Numbered from the stretch's first letter, positions 1-9,831 are shown. The stretch: 64,000 bases of DNA from a virus (IMGVR_UViG_3300034682_000176:1-64000); one strand, 5' to 3'. A program made the numbers and translations. Notes: a model not told the origin generated them from the letters alone.

Positions 1-116
1 GTTTTTCAACGTACAAGTAATCTTTTTTACCCCGGTGTGACCTTCCAAATCTAATGGCGGAAGGTTCCCGGTCCCCGTGAATTTTTCTCTCAACACTGTT
101 GTTTGTAGGAGCGCAC
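1..116. other. Intergenic leader before the giant fibre gene
   Basis: No gene seen. A short dyad (ACCTTCC near 41-47 with GGAAGGTT near 59-66) may be the terminator of a gene to the left of the window. GTAGGAG at 106-112 is the ribosome binding site of the next gene. Confidence 0.4.
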
Positions 117-3100
117 ATGAAACTGAATCTGTTTGGCAATATGCCAGTCATCCTGCCCCGCGACCCCCAGTCCGCGATGGAGGCAGCCACCAAGAACTAC
201 GTGGACCGCACCATGTCCACCCACGCGGAGAACGTTGCGCTGCACTTGACGACAGCGCAAAACGCGTGGCTGGATGCGATCACAGTGACCGCTGAAGAAG
301 TCAACGCGATCGCTGGTCTGTCCGGTAACGTGGTGGAACAACTGGCCCTGAAGCTGGACAAGGCCGGCGGTACCATGACCGGTGCTCTGCACCTGTCGGG
401 TGACCCGGTCGACCCCACGCAAGCAGCCACCAAGAACTACGTCGATACCAAAGACGCACTGAAGGTGAACAAGGCTGGCGACAGCATGACGGGGTTCCTG
501 ACCCTGCACGCCAACCCCGAAACCAACCTGCAGGCTGTCCCCAAGCAGTACGTGGATGCGACGGTGACCGCCCACACCAGCAACACCGACCTGCATGTGC
601 CTGCCAACCAGGTGGATTTCCTGAAGACCGTGACCATCACGGGTGCTGAAGCCAACAGCCTGCTGGGTGTCACTGGCAATGTCCAGACCCAACTGGGTAC
701 CAAGCTGGACAAGGCCGGCGGCACGCTGACTGGTCCTCTGGTGCTGCCTGGCGCTCCCACTGAGAACCTGCAAGCTGCAACCAAGCAGTACGTGGACCAA
801 GAAGCTGCCAAGAAGCTGAACCTGACTGGCGGTACGCTGACCGGCCCTCTGGTGCTGTCCGGCGCTCCCGTCGCTGATGGCCAAGCCGCCAACAAGCAGT
901 ATGTGGACAGCAGCCTGCAAACGCACGCTGCTGACGAAGCCCTGCACTTGACCGCTGCGCAAAACACGCTGCTCGATGGTCTGACCGTCACCCACACCGA
1001 CATCAACCGCCTGAGCGGTGTAACTGGTAACGTCCAAGCCCAGCTGGATACCAAGTTCGACAAGGCCGGTGGCGCCGTCAGTGGTGACATCACCTTGGCT
1101 GATGGCAAGGCTGTGTTCGTCAGCAAGGCACCTGCCACTGACAGCGAACTGGTCAACAAGGCCTACGTGGACTTCCTGATCCAAGGTCAGGAATGGCGCG
1201 ACCCTGTCACCGGCATCAACCTGGTGTCGACTACCACTTCTGCTCCTCCTGCCGAGCCTGTCGAGTCTGACATCTACATCGTGGGTGCCGCAGCGACCGG
1301 GGCTTGGGTTGGTAAGGAAGGCTACGCCGCTGCATTCGTCAATGGTGTCTGGGTGTTCCTGCAAGAGCGTGCTGTGCAAGTGGGTGACCGCTTCGGTGTG
1401 GCGCTGCGCTCCGAAACCGCTGTGACCGCTGAGCTGACCGCTCACGCCAAGACCTTGGTGACCGTGACCAACGCCACCGTGGGTGCCATGGCTTTCACCT
1501 CGGACCCCAACAGCGCTGGCTCCACCACCCTGGTGTTCGACGAAGACGCTCCCGACTTCGGCGTGAGCTACTCGTTCAACGACGCTGGCAACTGGGTCCC
1601 CACCAACACCTCGGTGAACCTGACCGCTGGCGACGGCTTGAAGCTGCGTGGCTCCATGCTGAACGTCAACGTTGGCAAGGGTCTGGGTCTCAACGGTGAC
1701 AACCAATTGTTCGTGGACGTTGTTCCTGACTTGGCACTGAAGACCCAAAACGAACTGCTGACGCTGATCACCGACAACACAACTTTGGTGCAGACTGGCG
1801 GTGTGCTGGCCATGAATCCTGGCGCTGTTGCCGCGATCAACAACGCTGTGACCAAGACCGGCACCAGCGACGTCACTGGCACCATCGCTGTTCAAGCCGG
1901 CGGCAAGGTGACTTTGGCTGACGCTCCTGTCAACCCAGCTGACGCTACCAACAAGCAGTACGTCGACGGCAAGGCAAGCGGTCTGCAAACTTCGGTGGAA
2001 GGTCTGGACGGTCGCCTGCAAGCGCTGGAAACCGATCCTGTCACCAAGCAGTACGTTGAGCAAGAAGACGCCAAGAAGTTGGACAAGGCCGGCGGCACGC
2101 TGACTGGTCCTCTGCAACTGTCTGGCGATCCTGCCAGCGCACTGCATGCAACACCCAAGCAGTACGTCGACGCTACGCTGAAGGCTCACGCTGACAGCAC
2201 CGAACTGCACCTGACTCCTGATCAGAACACGCTGCTCGACGGCCTGACCGTGTCTCACACGGAACTGAACCGCGTTGCCGGTGCTACCTCCAACATCCAA
2301 GACCAACTGAACGACCGTCTGCCTCTGGGCGGCGGTACCATGAGTGGTCCGATCACCCTGTCCGGCGCTCCTTTGGCTGCTGCCCACGCTGCCAACAAGG
2401 GTTACGTGGATGGCGAAGTGGGTCAGAAGGTTGCCAAGGCTGGCGACACCATGACCGGCTTCCTGGTTCTGCACGCCGATCCTTCGGCTGCTATGCATCC
2501 TGCTACCAAGCAGTATGCTGACTCGAACCTGGCTGCACACGTCAACAGCGATCTGGTCCACATGACCCCTGACCAAAACGCGTTCCTGGACGCTGTGACG
2601 GTCACCGCTGATGAAGTCAACCAACTGGCTGGTGTCACGGTCAACGTTCAAGACACCCTCAACGCCAAGCTGGACAAGGCCGGCGGCACCATGACTGGTG
2701 TTCTGACTCTGTCGGGTGCACCTGCTGCGGATCTGCACGCTGCCACCAAGCAGTACGTGGATTCCAACACCACCAACAAGCTGCCTCTGGCCGGTGGCAC
2801 TATGACGGGTTCTCTGATCCTGTCTGGCGCTCCTGTGACCGATGCGGAAGCTGCTACCAAGAAGTACGTCGATGACGCACTGAGCGGTGCCGGTGGCGAT
2901 CTGACGACCCAGATCAACAACCGCGTGGCCAAGGCTGGCGACACGATGACCGGGTTCCTGACCCTGCATTCGGCGCCTACCCAAGACCTGCATGCCGCGA
3001 CCAAGAAGTTCGTGGACGACTCGGTCAGCGCTCTGAGCGCTTCCGTGGATGCCGACCTGCAAGTGACCGACCAAAACGTCGCTGCCCTGCGCACCGATGT

Positions 3101-4466
3101 GGACGGCCTGCTGGCTGACCCTGTGACCAAGAACTACGTCGACACCCAAGACGCAGCTCGTGTGTCCAAGTCTGGTGCCACCATGACTGGTTTCCTGACC
3201 CTGCACAGCGACCCTCAGTCGCCAATGCACGCGGTGCCCAAGCAGTACGTCGACGCCGTGGCGCAAGGTCTGAAGACCAAGCCTGCTGTGCGTCTGGCTA
3301 CGACTGAAAACCTGGTCGGTACCTACAGCAACGGCACAGCCGGTGTGAACGCAACGCTGACCGCTTCGGTCAACGGCGCGCTGGTGGCTGACGGTGTGAC
3401 ACCCATGGTGGGTGACCGTGTGCTGCTGCGCATGCAGACCAACAAGCTGGAAAACGGTGACTACGTTGTTCAGCAAGTCGGTAACGCCGCCACCCCCTTC
3501 GTGCTCAAGCGCGTGGTCACAGCTGACGAATCGGCTGAAATCCCTGGTGCGTACTTCTACACCTACGACGGTGTGACCCTCAAGGGTACCGGGTGGGCGC
3601 TGGTGGTGGATAACCCAGTGACCTTCGGTATCGGTGTCGACGACATCATGGTCAACCAGTTCTCGGGCCAAGGCTCGCTGATCGCTGGTGACGGTATGAC
3701 GCTGACCGGCAACACGCTGGACATCATCGCTGCCGACCCCACCCGCATCACTGTCAATGCTGACAGCATCGACCTGACACCTACCGGTATCACTCCTGGT
3801 GCCTACACCAAGGTGACCGTGGACGGTTATGGCCGTGTGTTGACTGCGACCAACCCCACCACGCTGGCGGGCTACGGCATCAACGACGCTCAACCCAAGA
3901 GCACGCTGCTGACCAACCTGGCAGGTGTGTCCACCAAGGGCATTCTGGTGCTGGACGCTGGTGGCCAAGCCACGACCCGTCAGCTGGAAGTGCTCGGTAT
4001 CGGTCTGTCCGTGTCCAACAAGGACGGCGGCACCGGTGACATCACCATCACCTCCAACGCAACCGACGCTGCCACCGCTGGTACGGTGGTTGCCCGCGAC
4101 GCCAGCGGCAACTTCTCCGCCAACACCATCACCGCCGCTCTGAGCGGTAACGCTTCCAGCGCTACGGTGCTCAAGGACAGCCGCAACTTCTCCATCACTG
4201 GTGATGTGACTGCTGACCCTCAGGCATTCAACGGCGCCGGCAACGTGGTGCTGCCTACTCAGCTGACCGCCACTGGTGTGACTGCAGGTACCTACACCAA
4301 GGTGACTGTGGACGCCAAGGGCCGTGTGAGCCTGGGTGAGAACCCCACGACTGTGGCTGGCTACGGCATCATCGATGCGGCCACCATTGACTACGTGAAC
4401 TCCAAGATTGCGGACCTGGAAGCCCGTATGGATGCCCTGCATCTGTATGTGACCAGCCGCATGTAA
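117..4466 (+). CDS. Giant repetitive tail-fibre protein
   Basis: A 1449-residue protein, starting at the ATG that follows GTAGGAG. Most of it is a repeated fibre module: a link such as AATKQYVD or VPKQYVD, then KLDKAGGTMTGxLxLxGxP, with some units carrying a longer insert built on HLTxxQNxxLDxxTVT and GVTxNVQ. About a dozen QYVD/NYVD links are visible up to residue ~1050. The C-terminal third has two copies of a YTKVTVDxxGRV...NPTTxAGYGIxDA motif common in phage fibres, and the last 30 residues look like a short coiled coil. I infer an extended trimeric side or tail fibre. The same QYVD link and GYGI motif occur at the N-termini of the four kelch fibre proteins at 8-17 kb, so they probably share an attachment logic. 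No receptor domain was recognised. Confidence 0.85.
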   Translation: MKLNLFGNMPVILPRDPQSAMEAATKNYVDRTMSTHAENVALHLTTAQNAWLDAITVTAEEVNAIAGLSGNVVEQLALKLDKAGGTMTGALHLSGDPVDPTQAATKNYVDTKDALKVNKAGDSMTGFLTLHANPETNLQAVPKQYVDATVTAHTSNTDLHVPANQVDFLKTVTITGAEANSLLGVTGNVQTQLGTKLDKAGGTLTGPLVLPGAPTENLQAATKQYVDQEAAKKLNLTGGTLTGPLVLSGAPVADGQAANKQYVDSSLQTHAADEALHLTAAQNTLLDGLTVTHTDINRLSGVTGNVQAQLDTKFDKAGGAVSGDITLADGKAVFVSKAPATDSELVNKAYVDFLIQGQEWRDPVTGINLVSTTTSAPPAEPVESDIYIVGAAATGAWVGKEGYAAAFVNGVWVFLQERAVQVGDRFGVALRSETAVTAELTAHAKTLVTVTNATVGAMAFTSDPNSAGSTTLVFDEDAPDFGVSYSFNDAGNWVPTNTSVNLTAGDGLKLRGSMLNVNVGKGLGLNGDNQLFVDVVPDLALKTQNELLTLITDNTTLVQTGGVLAMNPGAVAAINNAVTKTGTSDVTGTIAVQAGGKVTLADAPVNPADATNKQYVDGKASGLQTSVEGLDGRLQALETDPVTKQYVEQEDAKKLDKAGGTLTGPLQLSGDPASALHATPKQYVDATLKAHADSTELHLTPDQNTLLDGLTVSHTELNRVAGATSNIQDQLNDRLPLGGGTMSGPITLSGAPLAAAHAANKGYVDGEVGQKVAKAGDTMTGFLVLHADPSAAMHPATKQYADSNLAAHVNSDLVHMTPDQNAFLDAVTVTADEVNQLAGVTVNVQDTLNAKLDKAGGTMTGVLTLSGAPAADLHAATKQYVDSNTTNKLPLAGGTMTGSLILSGAPVTDAEAATKKYVDDALSGAGGDLTTQINNRVAKAGDTMTGFLTLHSAPTQDLHAATKKFVDDSVSALSASVDADLQVTDQNVAALRTDVDGLLADPVTKNYVDTQDAARVSKSGATMTGFLTLHSDPQSPMHAVPKQYVDAVAQGLKTKPAVRLATTENLVGTYSNGTAGVNATLTASVNGALVADGVTPMVGDRVLLRMQTNKLENGDYVVQQVGNAATPFVLKRVVTADESAEIPGAYFYTYDGVTLKGTGWALVVDNPVTFGIGVDDIMVNQFSGQGSLIAGDGMTLTGNTLDIIAADPTRITVNADSIDLTPTGITPGAYTKVTVDGYGRVLTATNPTTLAGYGINDAQPKSTLLTNLAGVSTKGILVLDAGGQATTRQLEVLGIGLSVSNKDGGTGDITITSNATDAATAGTVVARDASGNFSANTITAALSGNASSATVLKDSRNFSITGDVTADPQAFNGAGNVVLPTQLTATGVTAGTYTKVTVDAKGRVSLGENPTTVAGYGIIDAATIDYVNSKIADLEARMDALHLYVTSRM
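130..3260 (+). repeat. Coding repeats of the fibre shaft
   Basis: Imperfect direct repeats inside the giant fibre gene. AAGCAGTACGTGGA/CGTCGA and AAGGCCGGCGGTACCATGAC-type segments recur roughly every 90-250 bases. They encode the QYVD and GGTMTG turns, so this is protein-level repetition that also offers a substrate for slippage or recombination. Confidence 0.7.
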
Positions 4467-4516
4467 CCATCGACGTTAGATCGATTCAACCATAGCACTT
4501 TTGCTACGATAGAGTA

Positions 4517-4558
4517 GACCTCTCCAGGACGCCCTAAAGCGTCCTGGAGAGGTCTTTT
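4517..4558 (+). terminator. Strong hairpin terminator after the giant fibre gene
   Basis: A perfect 16-bp stem beginning GACCTCTCCAGGACGC with a six-base loop is followed by TTTT. It lies between two converging genes and may stop transcription from both sides; only the plus direction has the T run. Confidence 0.8.
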
Positions 4559-4579
4559 ACAGTGTGTAGGGTCTTGGTA

Positions 4580-5425
4580 TCAACCGCGTGCAATCAGCGC
4601 TTCTGTGAGCTTTTTAAAGCTAGAGCACAGACCGAAGAACTCGGCGTACAAAGCAGTGTAGAACTCGACGGCACGGGCTGTTTGGTCGATGGCTTCCACC
4701 AATTCCTTCTTGGCGCCTTGGCTCTTGACCAGCACGCCAGTCTTCAGGTTTTGGTCCACCAGAGCATCGATCAGATCGATCGCATCGCGGCTCAACTTTT
4801 CCAAGGCATCAGCGTTGGGTTTGTTGAGAGTCACGGCACAAGTGTCGATCAGCGGATAGATCTTGGAGAAGTCCGACATGCTCTTGATGGTGTCTTGCAC
4901 TTCAGCAGTCGTCTTGTTGGCCGAAGCACGAAAATGCTTCTTGTTGATATCACGCTGGGCGTCGATCACTTTCTTTTCCGCGTCAAAGTAACGCGAACCG
5001 TACAGTGAATCGATCTGGCCTTCTTGGTGTTCGTTGATGAAAGCAGCCACGGACAGCTTCAAGGTGTCCAAGCTCTTCATGGCTGATTCGTGAGTACGCT
5101 GTGCGATGTTTGCCAGATCTTCCAGGTAGTCGACAAACAGCGAGGACAGACCTTCTGGACGAGTGACCAGATCACGACGGAAGTCGTTGTAGTTGATGTT
5201 GCGCGCCAGGTACAGCACTTCGTGTTTGTTGTTCAGGGTTTCCTGCACAAACTTGTCTTGGTCTGAAGTGACCGTACCTTTGATGCTTTCAAAGATGTCA
5301 CGGGTGCGTTGCAGGTACTGACCGATCGACTCCATCGACACCACCGAAGCGCCGCGGTAGTAAGCGGCAAACTGCTCGTAGCTGATGGTCGAATGGGTCA
5401 CGTCCGAAGAAGAGAAGACACGCAT
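4580..5425 (-). CDS. Helical protein of unknown function, probably virion-associated
   Basis: A 281-residue protein starting MRVFSSSD; GAGGT lies five bases before this ATG, so the start is preferred over upstream in-frame codons. The sequence is rich in Leu, Glu, Lys and Ala and reads as mostly helical, with no membrane segment or recognised motif. It is the last gene of a minus-strand run with the two genes at 5.6-7.2 kb, next to fibre genes, which suggests a structural or assembly role. That role is inferred from position only. Confidence 0.6.
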   Translation of the reverse strand: MRVFSSSDVTHSTISYEQFAAYYRGASVVSMESIGQYLQRTRDIFESIKGTVTSDQDKFVQETLNNKHEVLYLARNINYNDFRRDLVTRPEGLSSLFVDYLEDLANIAQRTHESAMKSLDTLKLSVAAFINEHQEGQIDSLYGSRYFDAEKKVIDAQRDINKKHFRASANKTTAEVQDTIKSMSDFSKIYPLIDTCAVTLNKPNADALEKLSRDAIDLIDALVDQNLKTGVLVKSQGAKKELVEAIDQTARAVEFYTALYAEFFGLCSSFKKLTEALIARG

Positions 5426-5509
5426 GAAATACCTCGTTGTGTGGAGTGAACAGATAGCAGGCAAGCTACCGGGTGGAACTGAGTCACAGCATGAAATACA
5501 CCCCACACC

Positions 5510-5544
5510 AACCGCCTTGGCACCGGGTAGGCACCAAAGCGGTT
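5510..5544 (-). terminator. Hairpin after the 363-residue minus-strand gene
   Basis: An 11-bp dyad (AACCGCCTTGG with CCAAAGCGGTT, one mismatch) sits just past the stop codon of the gene ending at 5560. There is no clear T run, so it may be an attenuating or processing hairpin. Confidence 0.4.
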
Positions 5545-5559
5545 AGTGGGAAGTATTGA

Positions 5560-6651
5560 TCACTTGTGGTGCAGCATGTAGTACACGCGACGCTCTTCAT
5601 CTTCGGCCATGCCGGCAATGAGGTTGTCGTAGTTCTCTTCACCGATGTTGGAGTACAGCATGTAGCCATAAGCCGTGTTGGTGGAGAAAGCTTCGCGGAT
5701 GGTGATGCGGTAAGTCACTGCCTTGTACTCTTCATCCAGGAGGTTTTCCTTGATGCCAATGTACAAGTTCTCGTTGGCTGAGTAGGACTCTGCTGGCACA
5801 TAGATGCGCAGCTCCATGATCGTGCCATCGGTGACAAAAGCACGGCTGCGGTTGTGGAACAGTGCCACCGGACCATCTGGCGAGTAGAACTCCCAGTACA
5901 GCGTAGTGCCGATGGGGTATCCAGATGTATCGACACGGATGATGCCTTCGCTGCCCTTGTGCCACTCACACTCTGTGGCTTCCACCCAGATGTTGCCCAA
6001 CAACTTGCGGCGAGAGAGGAAGAACAGCATTGCGTCATACCCCACCATCTTGGGCGATGGTAGGATCTTGGGCAACTCCTTGCACTTGAATTTACCCAGC
6101 AAGTTGTTGATGATGGCCAGTACCACTTCGGTCTGACCCAAGGTGATGGCACGCTTGATGCGTTCCAGGTAATCCACCACGGGCTCAAAACCATACACAT
6201 CGTCCAGCAGGTGCCGGTGAATGGTGGTGTTAAACTCCGAAGGTTTGTTGAAGATGTTGTTCCAGTCCACCTGACGGTTGTCTTGGAGCACCGACTGGTA
6301 CAGGTTGGAGATCGCTTTGTCGTTCTTGGCGTAGTGACCACCCAAAGCCTGGTAGTCGATGGTGACATCAGAAGGGATCTCCTGATTGAGCACCAGCACC
6401 ACCGAGCACAGCTCCTGACCAAACAGCAGCGTGGCTTCTTGGTGTAGTTCTACGATCTGGTAGTCGTAACCACGCTTGTTCCAGATCTTGGAGCCCGAGC
6501 GCAACACCAATGAATCGGCAAAGAACACGCCGTGATTCGGAGCAATGGAGCGGGTCGGGCGGTTCGACAGGGTGTGGGGTTCGTTGAGAACCAAATTGTC
6601 AGGATTGGTGCCGGTCTTATCCAGCTCCAACGGTCCTTTGTCATACGTCAT
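5560..6651 (-). CDS. Probable virion structural protein
   Basis: A 363-residue protein starting MTYDKGPLEL, with AAGGAAA eight bases before the ATG. An N-terminal stretch of short beta segments is followed by the motif VDWNNIFNKPSEF and H-x-H-LLDDVYGFEPVV near residues 130-165, a pattern I associate with structural proteins of large myophages. The C-terminal half (about 230-340) looks like a beta-sandwich. The gene overlaps the hydrolase gene upstream by 11 bases, so the two are co-translated. The exact virion location cannot be read from the sequence. Confidence 0.6.
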   Translation of the reverse strand: MTYDKGPLELDKTGTNPDNLVLNEPHTLSNRPTRSIAPNHGVFFADSLVLRSGSKIWNKRGYDYQIVELHQEATLLFGQELCSVVLVLNQEIPSDVTIDYQALGGHYAKNDKAISNLYQSVLQDNRQVDWNNIFNKPSEFNTTIHRHLLDDVYGFEPVVDYLERIKRAITLGQTEVVLAIINNLLGKFKCKELPKILPSPKMVGYDAMLFFLSRRKLLGNIWVEATECEWHKGSEGIIRVDTSGYPIGTTLYWEFYSPDGPVALFHNRSRAFVTDGTIMELRIYVPAESYSANENLYIGIKENLLDEEYKAVTYRITIREAFSTNTAYGYMLYSNIGEENYDNLIAGMAEDEERRVYYMLHHK

Positions 6652-7216
6652 GGAGATTTCCTTTGTCAATCCGTACAAACTCGACGAGGCCCTTGCTCTC
6701 AGCAAGTACCCGATCTACGATATCGTCCGGGGTGGGTATGCGGTCATCAAATTCATCGAACTGCTCCACGAAGTAGCCAATCTCTTCGTAGTACTGCAGC
6801 GCCAGCTCCGAGCAGTACAGCTCGGAGTCATCACCCTTGATCCCCAGCAGGTTTTTCACCAAGTCCAGCAGACTGTAGGGTTTGCCCAGATGCCGTGCCA
6901 AAATGCCGAAGTGTCGTCCGTTGTCTTCGACCCCTGCACGGATCAGGTAAAAATTTCCCAGCATCGACAGTGGAATGATACGTACCATGTTGGGTACAGC
7001 CTCCACTGCGAACAATCGGTTTCCCACCCGCACCGCGACTGCGACGTGGGAGAATTTGGCTTTGAAGAACTTCTGGTACAGAAGCAAAATAAAATCAAAG
7101 ATCGTGGTGGCGCGTGTGATGCGCCAAGCCAGCAAGTCACCTGTCTCGATCGAGTTGCGAATTTGTGAGTAGAGGTGGTGCTTGGAAGCCAACGAAAATG
7201 GGGATTGTTGTGCCAT
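6641..7216 (-). CDS. Permuted papain-like (YiiX/NlpC-P60 type) hydrolase
   Basis: A 191-residue protein with the arrangement of circularly permuted NlpC/P60 enzymes. The catalytic His is in FSHVAVAV (H57), followed by an acidic residue in FAVEA (E72), a Tyr after a Gly (GKPYSLLDL, Y114), and the nucleophile in LYCSEL (C135). Families of this fold cleave peptide or amide bonds, often in cell-wall peptides or lipid conjugates; the substrate here is unknown. AAGGACA precedes the ATG. The protein has no signal peptide, so it could be a virion-borne wall enzyme or act in the host cytoplasm. It heads a three-gene minus-strand unit and diverges from the transglycosylase gene at 7326. Confidence 0.6.
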   Translation of the reverse strand: MAQQSPFSLASKHHLYSQIRNSIETGDLLAWRITRATTIFDFILLLYQKFFKAKFSHVAVAVRVGNRLFAVEAVPNMVRIIPLSMLGNFYLIRAGVEDNGRHFGILARHLGKPYSLLDLVKNLLGIKGDDSELYCSELALQYYEEIGYFVEQFDEFDDRIPTPDDIVDRVLAESKGLVEFVRIDKGNLHDV

Positions 7217-7325
7217 GGAGTGTCCTTTATACCCACCCTACCTAGGGTGACGCCACACGATGAAACACGCCAACGGGGTGAATAAGATTTAATCCACTGA
7301 GTAGCTTTTTATAAGGAGGACAGCT

Positions 7326-8033
7326 ATGTACCGTTGGATACTGGCCATCGTGATGATGGTCTGCGCAGGCATTGCCGGTGCCCAGAGTGTGCGCACTTAC
7401 ATCCCACCTCAGGCTTTTGACCACAAAGCCACCATCGCCAAAGAGCTGGATCAACATTTCCCCCAGCTGCATGAGCGCAACTACGTGCCAGCATTGATCG
7501 AGCACGAAAGCTGCATCTCACTCAAACACAGCCGTTGCTGGAAAAGCACATCGCAGCTCAAGAGTGCGCGGGAGTTGGGTGTAGGACTTGGTCAAGTCAC
7601 CAAAGCCTACAATCCTGACGGTACGGTACGGTTTGATAGCCTGACCGAAATGCGCCGTCGCTACAAGCAAGAGTTGATTGAAGCCAGTTGGGACACCATC
7701 CACCAGCGACCTGATATTCAAATCCGATTGATCACACTGATGTTACGCGACAGTTGGGGGCGCTTATTCGATGTCAAGAATTTGGACAGCCGTATGGCGT
7801 TCATGGATGCTGCCTACAACGGTGGTCTGGGTGGGCTTAACAAAGAACGCCGTCAGTGTTCATTGACCAAGGGCTGCAACCATATGGAGTGGTTTGGTCA
7901 TGTGGAGAATGTTTGCTTAAAAAGCAAGAAGCCTTTGTATGGTGGACGCAGTGCCTGCGACATCAATCGTGACCACGTCAAGGATGTCTTGCAAACACGG
8001 CTACCCAAATACAAACGTCAGTACGGACTGTAA
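7326..8033 (+). CDS. Lytic transglycosylase-like endolysin with signal peptide
   Basis: A 235-residue protein with an N-terminal hydrophobic segment ending AGIAGAQ (about residues 1-20), which reads as a cleavable signal or signal-anchor. The SLT-type motifs follow in order: the catalytic Glu in ALIEHES (E61), GVGLGQ (about 86-91, equivalent to GLMQ), and AYNGG (about 161-165). Such enzymes cleave the glycan strands of peptidoglycan without water. phiKZ-like phages are known to use transglycosylase endolysins, and the signal peptide here suggests Sec export rather than release by a holin. AAGGAGG lies eight bases before the ATG. Four cysteines near the C-terminus may form disulfides in the periplasm. 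Confidence 0.8.
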   Translation: MYRWILAIVMMVCAGIAGAQSVRTYIPPQAFDHKATIAKELDQHFPQLHERNYVPALIEHESCISLKHSRCWKSTSQLKSARELGVGLGQVTKAYNPDGTVRFDSLTEMRRRYKQELIEASWDTIHQRPDIQIRLITLMLRDSWGRLFDVKNLDSRMAFMDAAYNGGLGGLNKERRQCSLTKGCNHMEWFGHVENVCLKSKKPLYGGRSACDINRDHVKDVLQTRLPKYKRQYGL

Positions 8034-8040
8034 ATAACTA

Positions 8041-8075
8041 CACCACCTAGGTAGCTTGTGGCTACCTAGGTGGTG
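8041..8075. terminator. Convergent-gene hairpin
   Basis: A perfect 15-bp stem (CACCACCTAGGTAGC, loop TTGTG) sits between the endolysin and the first kelch fibre gene, which converge here. The T run is weak on the plus side. Confidence 0.65.
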
Positions 8076-8082
8076 TCAGTGT

Positions 8083-9831
8083 TTAATACTTGATGTAGTA
8101 GTACAGACCGTCAGTTTCCTTAGCTGTCCAGTCGGGCAACTTGAACTGGGTGGTGTCGGCCACGTTGGCAGCAATCAGTGCCAAGTAGTCATTGGTCCCA
8201 CCAACAATGGCTGCGTAACGAGCGGTGTTGCGAGGGATAGCGGAATTGCCAGCAATGTAGATCCGGTGGCTGGTAGCAAAGAGCGAACCACCACCCACCC
8301 CGGTGTCCAGAGATGCGATGGCACCCCAAGCACCCAAGGTGCCGTCGGCATTGATCGGTGCCATATAGCAGGTGGAGTAGAACGCGGAGCCATTATGACC
8401 GCCAAAAATATAGGCCGCCGATTTGGTTGTGAACAGCTGCATGTGACCATTGATGGTAGGCAGCGATGTACCTGTAGCCCAACTACCCAGCGTGCCGTCG
8501 GCATTGATCGGTGCGGTGTACACGGTAGACACGTAGTTGTTGTAGTTGGCGTCTGCCCCACCCAACACGTACACACGGTTGCTGGTGGCAATGACACAAG
8601 TGCGGGCGCGTGCGGCTGGCAAGGGTGTTGCGGTAACCCACTCACCGATGGTGCCATCCGCATTGATCGGCGCGCTATAGACGAGGTTAGAAGTGGTCTG
8701 GACACCGCCGGAAGCGATGGAGGTGTAACCGCCAAAAATATACACTCGGTTTTTGATCACCGCCAAACTTGCGTGAGAGAGGTACGACGGCATTTGGATG
8801 GGAGATGTGGTCCAAGCATTCAAAGAACCGTCAGGGTTGATCGTCGCAGTGTAGATCGTGCGCAGTGTGGTCGAGCCGTTGTAACCACCCAGCAGATAGA
8901 CGCGGTTCTTGGTGATAAAGGCCAGCGCGTACGCAACCCCAGCCGGCAAAGAACCCGTTGTGGCCCAAGCGCCAACAACCCCATTCGCATCGATTGGTGC
9001 TGTGTACACCGTTGGCATCCCAACCACAGTTTCACTGTAGTAACCCAGCAAGTACACCCGGTTCTTGGTGACAATTGGCTGGCTCATAGCAGCCTCACCT
9101 GGCAGATTGTTGGAGTCCAGCACCCAGCCACTGATGGCTGTAGTTTGGGTGGAGTTGAAGACACCTTGTTGTGCCCAGGGTTGACCCATGTAACCATCGG
9201 CGTTGATGTTGTTGTAGATGTCACCGATGACCGCATACAGCGTTGGGTAGGTGGCTTTGCTGAGCACGCCGCCGTTGACCTTCAGGAAACCAGTTGGGGT
9301 GGTCTGGCTGGCGCCGCGAACGATGTCTCCGACACTGGCCGAAGTCAGAGGTAGGTTGTCGATCATCGTATCGACTTGGGATTTGCGCACGGCATGCAAG
9401 GTAGCAGTGGCGTCCACAGTCGAAGCTAGAGTGCCGTCCACTGTGCCACCCGTCTTGCTGACCACATCGGTGATGCTGTAGCCTGCCAGCGTGGTGGGTT
9501 TGCCGACCACCCACGTCCAACTGATCTCACGACCGTCGGTGTGGTGTTTCAAATCACCGCTGATCACGCGACCCTTGGAGTCCACGTCCACACGGAACTT
9601 GACGCCAGGAGAGACACCGCTGTCAGCCAGCAACAAGTTGTTGGTGCCTTCCACACTGCTGACATCCCCAACAAAGCCAGGCAACTTGGCCACAGCCAGC
9701 GTGCCGATTTGAAAACGAGCACCATCCACAGCACCGGCCTTGCCGTCGACGTACTGTTTGGGCACCGCATGCATAGGCTGGATGGGGTCACCGCTAAGTT
9801 TGAGATGGCTGTTGAATTGATAGAACGACAT
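8083..9831 (-). CDS. Kelch-propeller tail fibre, copy 1
   Basis: A 582-residue protein starting MSFYQFNSHL; CAGGAG precedes this ATG. The N-terminus has the fibre link GDPIQPMHAVPKQYVD and a short shaft ending GKPTTLAGYSITDV. From about residue 195 comes the first half of a phage tail-collar domain (TTPTGFLKVNGGVL...YPTLYAVIGD). Six kelch-like blades of 45-55 residues follow (pattern TKNRVYLLGGY...YTAPINADGTLGAW...LP). Only then does the collar domain finish with TTQFKLPDW and the C-terminal YYYIKY. I infer a receptor-binding fibre whose propeller is the variable binding head. It is the most divergent copy in its shaft region compared with copies 2-4. Confidence 0.85.
   Translation of the reverse strand: MSFYQFNSHLKLSGDPIQPMHAVPKQYVDGKAGAVDGARFQIGTLAVAKLPGFVGDVSSVEGTNNLLLADSGVSPGVKFRVDVDSKGRVISGDLKHHTDGREISWTWVVGKPTTLAGYSITDVVSKTGGTVDGTLASTVDATATLHAVRKSQVDTMIDNLPLTSASVGDIVRGASQTTPTGFLKVNGGVLSKATYPTLYAVIGDIYNNINADGYMGQPWAQQGVFNSTQTTAISGWVLDSNNLPGEAAMSQPIVTKNRVYLLGYYSETVVGMPTVYTAPIDANGVVGAWATTGSLPAGVAYALAFITKNRVYLLGGYNGSTTLRTIYTATINPDGSLNAWTTSPIQMPSYLSHASLAVIKNRVYIFGGYTSIASGGVQTTSNLVYSAPINADGTIGEWVTATPLPAARARTCVIATSNRVYVLGGADANYNNYVSTVYTAPINADGTLGSWATGTSLPTINGHMQLFTTKSAAYIFGGHNGSAFYSTCYMAPINADGTLGAWGAIASLDTGVGGGSLFATSHRIYIAGNSAIPRNTARYAAIVGGTNDYLALIAANVADTTQFKLPDWTAKETDGLYYYIKY

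Noticed and set aside
90-4442. A 1450-codon open frame antisense to the giant fibre gene, and similar antisense frames opposite 21-28 kb and 44-46 kb genes
   Set aside because: They arise because the sense genes avoid Leu, Ser and Thr codons whose complements are stops. The antisense products are low-complexity His/Gln/Val-rich and have no ribosome sites.
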